Of a stretch of 12,333 nt of DNA, positions 7,567 to 12,333 are shown piece after piece (the first letter of the stretch is position 1; every line of letters begins with the position of its first letter). This DNA comes from Bacteroidales bacterium. Its GTDB lineage: Bacteria > Bacteroidota > Bacteroidia > Bacteroidales > Muribaculaceae. The translations under genes and the position numbers were made by a program. Where the stretch lies: positions 1 through 12,333 of the forward strand of contig JAAVGQ010000076.1 in the NCBI GenBank assembly GCA_014800105.1, read 5' to 3'. The notes beneath the pieces were generated by a model. It ran no database searches, had not been told where the DNA came from, and was given only the letters and a program-made list of their open reading frames with translations.

Positions 7567-8447
7567 GCGAACTGATAGAAATACCCAAGATTCCTGACGC
7601 GAGAGGAAACTTGTCATTCATTGAAAATGGTGACAGGCTGCCCTTTGTGATGGAACGCTGCTACTGGATATATGATGTTCCCGGTGGAGAGGTGCGTCAC
7701 GGCCATGCTTTCCGCCGCCAGCACGAGATGATAGTGGCACTGGCAGGAAGCTTTGATGTAGTGCTTGATGACGGAAACGGCCCACAGCGTTACCACCTTG
7801 CACGCTCTTACTATGGTCTGTATGTTCCGCCTATGACATGGCGCATGATTGATAATTTTTCCACATGCTCCGTTGCCATGGTACTGTCATCTACCACCTA
7901 CGAGGCTGATGACTATATCGAGGATTACAACCAATTTATCAGCGAATTGAGCAATGCTGAGATTCCCGCTCTTACACACAACTCAGCAAGAGTTTCCTTC
8001 CCGGATGCTATCAAGACTCGTGGCCACTCAGTTTCAAGCATAAATCATTGCGGAATAATAGAATTACCCCGCCACAGGCATCCCAACGGTTCACTCTCGG
8101 TTGTCGAGAACACCAGTGGGTGCCCCTTTGAAATCAAGCGCGTTTTCTATCTCTATGACGTTCCCGGAGACTCGGAGCGTGGCGGCCATTCCCACTATGA
8201 AGCCAAGGAACTCATCGTAGCCGTGAGCGGTAGCTTCGATGTCACTCTTGATGACGGCCACTCTCAACACACATTCACTCTTAACCGCCCCTACCGCGCA
8301 CTTTACGTTGAGGAAGGAATATGGCGCAGTTTAGGCAACTTCTCATCCGGTTCAGTGTGCTTGGTTCTTACGTCTCACGTCTATGACCCGGCTGACTATG
8401 TGCGTGATTACAGCCTGTTTAAACACCTCACAGCCCACAAGATATGA
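7563..8447 (+). CDS. Double-cupin FdtA/WxcM-like sugar-nucleotide 3,4-ketoisomerase
   Basis: This 294-residue protein consists of two tandem FdtA/QdtA/WxcM-type cupin domains, about residues 5-126 and 165-287, joined by a linker of about 38 residues. The halves align without gaps at an offset of 161 and share about 51 of 114 residues by hand count, including PF, YDVPG, GSFDV, LDDG, the WR pair, NFS and DY. Family members isomerise dTDP-4-keto-6-deoxyglucose to the 3-keto sugar, feeding 3-aminosugar synthesis. The active-site region reads RGGHSH in domain 2 (H209, H211), matching the HxH pair known in FdtA, but RHGHAF in domain 1 (H48, F50), so domain 1 may be catalytically weakened. The aminotransferase gene follows with a 4-base ATGA overlap, which strongly supports the pathway. 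FdtA-type (galacto) and QdtA-type (gluco) outcomes cannot be told apart by eye. Confidence 0.87.
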   Translation: MSELIEIPKIPDARGNLSFIENGDRLPFVMERCYWIYDVPGGEVRHGHAFRRQHEMIVALAGSFDVVLDDGNGPQRYHLARSYYGLYVPPMTWRMIDNFSTCSVAMVLSSTTYEADDYIEDYNQFISELSNAEIPALTHNSARVSFPDAIKTRGHSVSSINHCGIIELPRHRHPNGSLSVVENTSGCPFEIKRVFYLYDVPGDSERGGHSHYEAKELIVAVSGSFDVTLDDGHSQHTFTLNRPYRALYVEEGIWRSLGNFSSGSVCLVLTSHVYDPADYVRDYSLFKHLTAHKI

Positions 8448-9586
8448 AACCCAAGATTCCATTCCTTGACCTCAAGCGGCTTAATGAGCCTTACATGGAG
8501 GAGATGACCGTCGCCATGAGCAACGTTATCTCGTCAGGGTGGTATGTGGGGAGCCCTGTCAATCAGGTTTTCGAGAAACAACTCGCCGATTACTTGGGTG
8601 TTACCGAAGTCGTGGGCGTAAGTAACGGACTCGATGCACTCACACTTATACTTTGCGCTTACATTGAACTGGGCAAGCTAAGCCCGGGCGATGAAGTTAT
8701 TGTGCCGGCTAATACCTATATTGCGTCGGTTCTCGCAATTACACGTGCCGGACTTAAACCCGTGCTCGTAGAACCGTCAGCATCGACACTCAATCTCGAC
8801 AGCACTCTCGTAGAGGCTGCCATTACACCACTCACCCATGCTATCATGCCCGTTCACCTTTACGGCCGTGCATGCTGGGATGAAGAACTCAAAGATATTG
8901 TTACCCGACATAATCTCATTGTTGTAGAGGACAATGCTCAAGGATTAGGAAGTACAGCATTGACCTCCCCGCTGTTTGGAACCTCAAAAATGACCGGTGC
9001 ATTAGGTCACGCGGCTGCTTTAAGTTTCTATCCCACTAAGAACCTTGGCGCTCTTGGTGATTCAGGAGTAGTTGCCACTCATGACCCTGAGTTAGCTGCA
9101 ACGGTTCGCGCGCTTGCCAACTACGGTAGCGACCGCCGTTATCACAATATCTTTAAAGGTTTTAACTGCCGTCTCGATCCCGTTCAAGCCGCCGCACTGA
9201 CTGTCAAACTCAAATATCTTGACCGCGATAATAACCGCCGTCGCGATATTGCCCGAAAATATACTGACGTTATCAAGTCTCCATTCATGGAACTGCCGGT
9301 ACCGGCTGACTTTCAAACGACTAATTTTCACCAGCTTGTAGCTCTGTCACCTCACCGTGAAGAACTGCGACAGTGGCTGGACCACAACGGTATCGCTACC
9401 GACATTCATTATGCCGTTCCGCCCCACCGCCAGCCATGCTACAAAACTGAGTTCTCGCACTATCACTTACCGGTGACCGACGGTCTTGCTACTCAAGTGA
9501 TAAGCCTTCCAATCGCTCCTTATCTCGCTGACGAGGATGTCGATTATATCATTAACTGCATTAATTCATTCTCTCCCGCTAAATGA
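8444..9586 (+). CDS. DegT/DnrJ/EryC1/StrS family PLP-dependent sugar aminotransferase
   Basis: A 380-residue fold-type I aminotransferase of the sugar-aminotransferase family, near the usual length. It begins with IPFLDLKRLNEPY, typical of FdtB/QdtB-like members. PLP-site features include GVSNGLDAL, VPANTYIAS, D163 and Q166 in VVEDNAQGLG, and the Schiff-base lysine K199 in SFYPTKNLGALGDSG. The substrate end shows NCRLDPVQAA and HYAVPPHRQPCY. Coupled to the ketoisomerase just upstream, it would aminate a dTDP-3-keto-6-deoxyhexose to a dTDP-3-amino-3,6-dideoxyhexose, usually with glutamate as amino donor. Such sugars are normally N-acylated and put into surface polysaccharide or glycoprotein glycans; no acyltransferase or glycosyltransferase is present here. 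The sugar stereochemistry is inferred only from the gene pair. Confidence 0.92.
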   Translation: MKPKIPFLDLKRLNEPYMEEMTVAMSNVISSGWYVGSPVNQVFEKQLADYLGVTEVVGVSNGLDALTLILCAYIELGKLSPGDEVIVPANTYIASVLAITRAGLKPVLVEPSASTLNLDSTLVEAAITPLTHAIMPVHLYGRACWDEELKDIVTRHNLIVVEDNAQGLGSTALTSPLFGTSKMTGALGHAAALSFYPTKNLGALGDSGVVATHDPELAATVRALANYGSDRRYHNIFKGFNCRLDPVQAAALTVKLKYLDRDNNRRRDIARKYTDVIKSPFMELPVPADFQTTNFHQLVALSPHREELRQWLDHNGIATDIHYAVPPHRQPCYKTEFSHYHLPVTDGLATQVISLPIAPYLADEDVDYIINCINSFSPAK

Positions 9587-9593
9587 TTGAAAA

Positions 9594-10508
9594 ATGGCAC
9601 GATTTAGTATAAATATCCTTGGATGCGGCTCGGCGACACCATCGCTGCGCCACCTCCCGGCTTGCCAGGTTATCGACTTCAGGGATAACCTGATGATGAT
9701 TGACTGTGGCGAGGGCGCTCAGCTCAGCATGCGCCGCATGAAACTCAAGTTTTCCCGACTTAACCACATCTTCATCAGCCATCTTCACGGCGACCATGTG
9801 CTTGGTCTCCCTGGACTGCTCTCAACGCTCGCGCTTCACGGTAAAACCGGGACTGTAACCGTACACACCTTCCCTGAGGGCATAGAGATACTGAAAAAGG
9901 TAGTTGACTTCTTCTGTCGCGAGCCGGAATACGACATCGTGTTCCAACCGGTTGACCCTGCAGGAGGAGTTGTCTACGAAGATCATGCAATTAAGGTAAC
10001 TGCCTTCCCTCTCTACCACCGCGTGCCTTGCGTGGGATATATCTTCGCTGAGAAACCTAAACCCCGCCACCTAATAGGCGAGATGGTAAAATTCTACAAT
10101 GTCCCCATTAACAAGCTTCACGGCCTGAAGACGGGTGAAGATTTCGTTACCCCTGACGGCAAGGTCATTCCAAATTCACGCCTGACCACACCGGCTGACC
10201 CGTCCATGAGCTACGCATACTGCTCTGATACAATTTTTGACCATCGCGTAGCTGAGGCTATTAAGGGTGTCGATGTTGTGTATCATGAAGCAACCTATAT
10301 AGATGCCGACGCTCAGAAAGCTCATGATCGCGGTCACTCAACCGCCAGCGAGGCAGCACGCATTGCTATCGAGGCAGGAGCTAAAAAACTTATACTCGGT
10401 CATTACTCCAAGAGCTATCCCGACGAGTCCCGGCACCTTGCCGAAGCTCAACTCATTTTCCCCGAGACCATACTCGCTAACGAGGGTCTCACTATCGATT
10501 TACTTTAA
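9594..10508 (+). CDS. rnz: Ribonuclease Z (tRNA 3'-end processing)
   Basis: A 304-residue metallo-beta-lactamase-fold nuclease of the short RNase Z type. The zinc-binding motif is HLHGDH (H63, H65, D67, H68) in FISHLHGDHVLGLPGLLSTL, preceded by LGCGSATPS and IDCGEGAQ. Further metal and substrate positions are FPLYHRVPCVGY, the SDT aspartate in YAYCSDT, HEATY, RGHSTASEAA and LGHYSKSY. It cuts tRNA precursors after the discriminator base to make the 3' end. The start is seven bases after the aminotransferase stop and the stop is six bases before tadA, consistent with a tRNA-maturation pair in the operon. The protein is complete with no missing key residue. Confidence 0.95.
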   Translation: MARFSINILGCGSATPSLRHLPACQVIDFRDNLMMIDCGEGAQLSMRRMKLKFSRLNHIFISHLHGDHVLGLPGLLSTLALHGKTGTVTVHTFPEGIEILKKVVDFFCREPEYDIVFQPVDPAGGVVYEDHAIKVTAFPLYHRVPCVGYIFAEKPKPRHLIGEMVKFYNVPINKLHGLKTGEDFVTPDGKVIPNSRLTTPADPSMSYAYCSDTIFDHRVAEAIKGVDVVYHEATYIDADAQKAHDRGHSTASEAARIAIEAGAKKLILGHYSKSYPDESRHLAEAQLIFPETILANEGLTIDLL

Positions 10509-10514
10509 TCCTCA

Positions 10515-10976
10515 ATGAATCAATCAGCCAATAATATGTTCGCATCCGAGGATGAGCAATACATGCGGGTGGCTCTTGAAGAAGCTCGCCGGGCGCTTGA
10601 TGAAGGAGAAATACCCATCGGAGCGGTCGTTGTAGCAGGCGGTCGCATCATAGGTCGCGGTCATAATATGACAGAGGCACTCAATGACGTGACAGCCCAC
10701 GCTGAAATGATGGCTATCACCTCAGCCACCCAGACAGTGGGAGGGAAATACTTACCGGACGCTACGCTCTATGTCACCATAGAACCGTGCCTGATGTGTG
10801 CCGGGGCAATAGGCTGGGCTCAGATTGGCCGCATTGTCTATGGTGCCGGAGACTCACGCCGAGGTTATACCACATTCACCGCCAATCCTTTTCACCCCAA
10901 GGCTACCGTGACTCGCGGCATCATGGAAGAGGAGTGCGCAGGTCTCATGAAACAATTCTTCACTCAACGTCGATAA
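10515..10976 (+). CDS. tadA: tRNA-specific adenosine deaminase (TadA-type nucleoside deaminase)
   Basis: A 153-residue cytidine/deoxycytidylate deaminase-fold enzyme. Zinc ligands and catalytic glutamate are H62-A63-E64 in TAHAEMMAI and the PCLMC motif (P91, C92, C95) in TIEPCLMCAGAI. The segment EGEIPIGAVVV is typical of TadA. It converts the wobble adenosine of tRNA-Arg(ACG) to inosine, acting on RNA in the cytoplasm. Pairing with rnz immediately upstream fits a tRNA role. A guanine deaminase-like paralogue is a less likely alternative. ATG at 10515 gives a short polar lead; ATG at 10536 is also possible. The stop and the metH start share one base in TAATG. Confidence 0.9.
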   Translation: MNQSANNMFASEDEQYMRVALEEARRALDEGEIPIGAVVVAGGRIIGRGHNMTEALNDVTAHAEMMAITSATQTVGGKYLPDATLYVTIEPCLMCAGAIGWAQIGRIVYGAGDSRRGYTTFTANPFHPKATVTRGIMEEECAGLMKQFFTQRR

Positions 10977-12333
10977 TGAACACTTCACATACAGAACGTA
11001 TCAAAAATCTCAACAAAACCCTTCGTGAACGCATTCTCATCCTTGACGGTGCCATGGGCACCATGATCCAGAAAGAGAACCTCAAGGAAGAGGATTTCCA
11101 CATTCCGGGGCACGCACCGTCAAGCAAGCGCCTTCTTGCAGGATGTAATGACATCCTCACTATCTCGCGCCCTGACGTTATCAAGAAAATCCATAAGGAA
11201 TACATAGCTGCGGGAGCTGACATTATCGAGACATGCTCGTTCAATGCCAACAGTATCTCCATGGCCGAGTATGCTCTCGTAGATAAAGTTACTGACATAA
11301 ACATGGCCGCCGCTGCACTTGCAAGAGAGGTAGCTGATGAAGCCGGTCGTCCTGTATGGGTTGCCGGAAGCATAGGTCCGACGTCAAAATCACTCACCAT
11401 GGCCGTCAATCTCAATGACAGCATAGATTTTGACTCCATGGAAATCGCTTATCATGAACAGATTACCGCATTGTTAAAAGGCGGCGTTGACCTCTTGCTC
11501 ATCGAAACAATCTTTGACACGCTAAACGCCAAGGCCGCCATTCATGCTGCTCTCCGGGCAATGAAGGAAACCGGTATCAATGTACCCGTTATAACCTCGG
11601 TAACTCTCACTGAATCAGGCCGCACTCTCTCCGGACAATCCCTTGACGCCTTCGTTATCTCGGTGAGCCATGTTAATCCACTGGCAATCAGCCTTAACTG
11701 TGGATTCGGCGCTGAGGCTCTCGTTCCTTACGTTGAATCACTTAGAGAGATTCCATGTGCAGTGGCCCTGTACCCTAACGCAGGATTGCCCGACAAAATG
11801 GGACAATACACTGAGACCCCTGAAATGATGGTCGAGGCACTGCTTCCCTTGTTCCGCTCTCAATCGCTCAATATCGTGGGAGGATGCTGCGGTACAACTC
11901 CGGCCCACATTGCAGCAATTGCTGCCGAAGCATCAAAATATCAACCTCGACCAATTCCCGCAAAAGATAATATTACCCGCCTTGCCGGACTTGACCCGCT
12001 GGTTATCAACCCGTCAAGTAATCTTATAAACATAGGCGAGCGCTGTAACGTAGCCGGGAGCCGTAAATTCCTCCGTCTTATCAACGAGGGGAACATTGAC
12101 GAAGCTCTCGAAATAGCTGCTACTCAGGTAGAGAAAGGCGCTCAGGCTGTTGACATCAATATGGATGACGGACTACTTGACGCTCCCGCTTGCATGAAAA
12201 ATTTCGTTACCCGCCTGCAGGTTGAGCCTCGCGTGGCCCGCGTTCCTATGGTGATTGACTCGTCAGACTGGAAAACCATCATAGCAGGATTGAAATGTGT
12301 TCAGGGCAAGCCACTTGTCAACTCCATCAGCTT
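10976..12333 (+). CDS. metH: Cobalamin-dependent methionine synthase, 5' part
   Basis: The frame opens with ATG at 10976 (sharing its A with the tadA stop) and stays open to the window edge: 452 complete codons plus two bases, roughly the first third of the about 1,200-residue family. The first domain (about 1-325) is the homocysteine-binding barrel: LILDGAMGTMIQ, GADIIETCSFNANS, VAGSIGPTSK, and zinc ligands C242 in LNCGFGAE and C304-C305 in VGGCCGTTPAHI. The second, folate-binding domain starts near residue 345: NIGERCNVAGSRKF (352 onward), AVDINMDDGLLD and VPMVIDSSDW. The cobalamin and reactivation domains must lie downstream. It transfers a methyl group from methyltetrahydrofolate to homocysteine, making methionine and tetrahydrofolate. 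No riboswitch can precede it directly, since the upstream gene abuts it. Confidence 0.96.
   Translation, partial: MNTSHTERIKNLNKTLRERILILDGAMGTMIQKENLKEEDFHIPGHAPSSKRLLAGCNDILTISRPDVIKKIHKEYIAAGADIIETCSFNANSISMAEYALVDKVTDINMAAAALAREVADEAGRPVWVAGSIGPTSKSLTMAVNLNDSIDFDSMEIAYHEQITALLKGGVDLLLIETIFDTLNAKAAIHAALRAMKETGINVPVITSVTLTESGRTLSGQSLDAFVISVSHVNPLAISLNCGFGAEALVPYVESLREIPCAVALYPNAGLPDKMGQYTETPEMMVEALLPLFRSQSLNIVGGCCGTTPAHIAAIAAEASKYQPRPIPAKDNITRLAGLDPLVINPSSNLINIGERCNVAGSRKFLRLINEGNIDEALEIAATQVEKGAQAVDINMDDGLLDAPACMKNFVTRLQVEPRVARVPMVIDSSDWKTIIAGLKCVQGKPLVNSIS

Noticed and set aside
10303..10518. Short + strand open frame overlapping the end of rnz
   Set aside because: It lies in another frame within conserved RNase Z sequence (the RGHSTASEAA and LGHYS region) and has no coherent protein character.
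10960..11439. Minus-strand open frame of 159 codons opposite metH
   Set aside because: It lies antisense to a clearly conserved metH coding region, has no recognisable domain, and is best explained by the codon bias of the + strand gene.
1..12333. Mobile element, prophage, CRISPR array or defence system
   Set aside because: No transposase, integrase, inverted terminal repeats, direct-repeat arrays or nuclease-toxin pairs were seen. The EEP gene is membrane-anchored and its neighbours give no defence context.

Overview
The window looks like part of the chromosome of a Bacteroidota member, most likely order Bacteroidales. Evidence: the 3' end of a SusD/RagB gene, lipoproteins with acidic residues just after the lipobox cysteine, a TlpA-type thiol-disulfide protein, weak Shine-Dalgarno sites, and a TAnnTTTG-type promoter box. 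A gut family such as Muribaculaceae is a guess from overall flavour and moderate GC; no marker here fixes the family. All recognised genes lie on the + strand.

Region 1 (1-4816) is the tail of an outer-membrane nutrient-uptake operon: SusD-like C-terminus, DUF4843-type lipoprotein, PKD-like lipoprotein, TlpA-like thioredoxin-fold protein, then a beta-carbonic anhydrase whose GTG start overlaps the TlpA stop. The SusC partner should lie just upstream. No glycoside hydrolase or other glycan-degrading enzyme appears between SusD and the end of the operon. I recall that SusCD loci with this lipoprotein pair include peptide-binding ones, so a peptide-like substrate is a reasonable inference. A strong intrinsic terminator (4866-4891) ends this region.

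Region 2 (about 4893-12333) looks like one long operon beginning at a candidate promoter directly after the terminator: two tandem rhomboid intramembrane proteases, a membrane-anchored endonuclease/exonuclease/phosphatase-fold protein, a double-cupin FdtA/WxcM-like sugar-nucleotide ketoisomerase, a DegT/DnrJ/EryC1/StrS aminotransferase, ribonuclease Z, the TadA-type deaminase, and the first 452 codons of cobalamin-dependent methionine synthase. Gaps are -4, 24, -4, -4, 7, 6 and -1 bases, so co-transcription and translational coupling are likely.

The ketoisomerase and aminotransferase form a recognisable pair that would make a dTDP-3-amino-3,6-dideoxyhexose, but no nucleotidyltransferase, dehydratase, acetyltransferase or glycosyltransferase accompanies them here. 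The most distinctive feature is the double cupin: its two halves align without gaps, but only the second keeps the full HxH active-site motif. I see no RNA genes, CRISPR array, insertion sequence or phage gene. Nothing in the window is clearly a new biological system; the best candidates are the double cupin and the rhomboid-rhomboid-EEP module.
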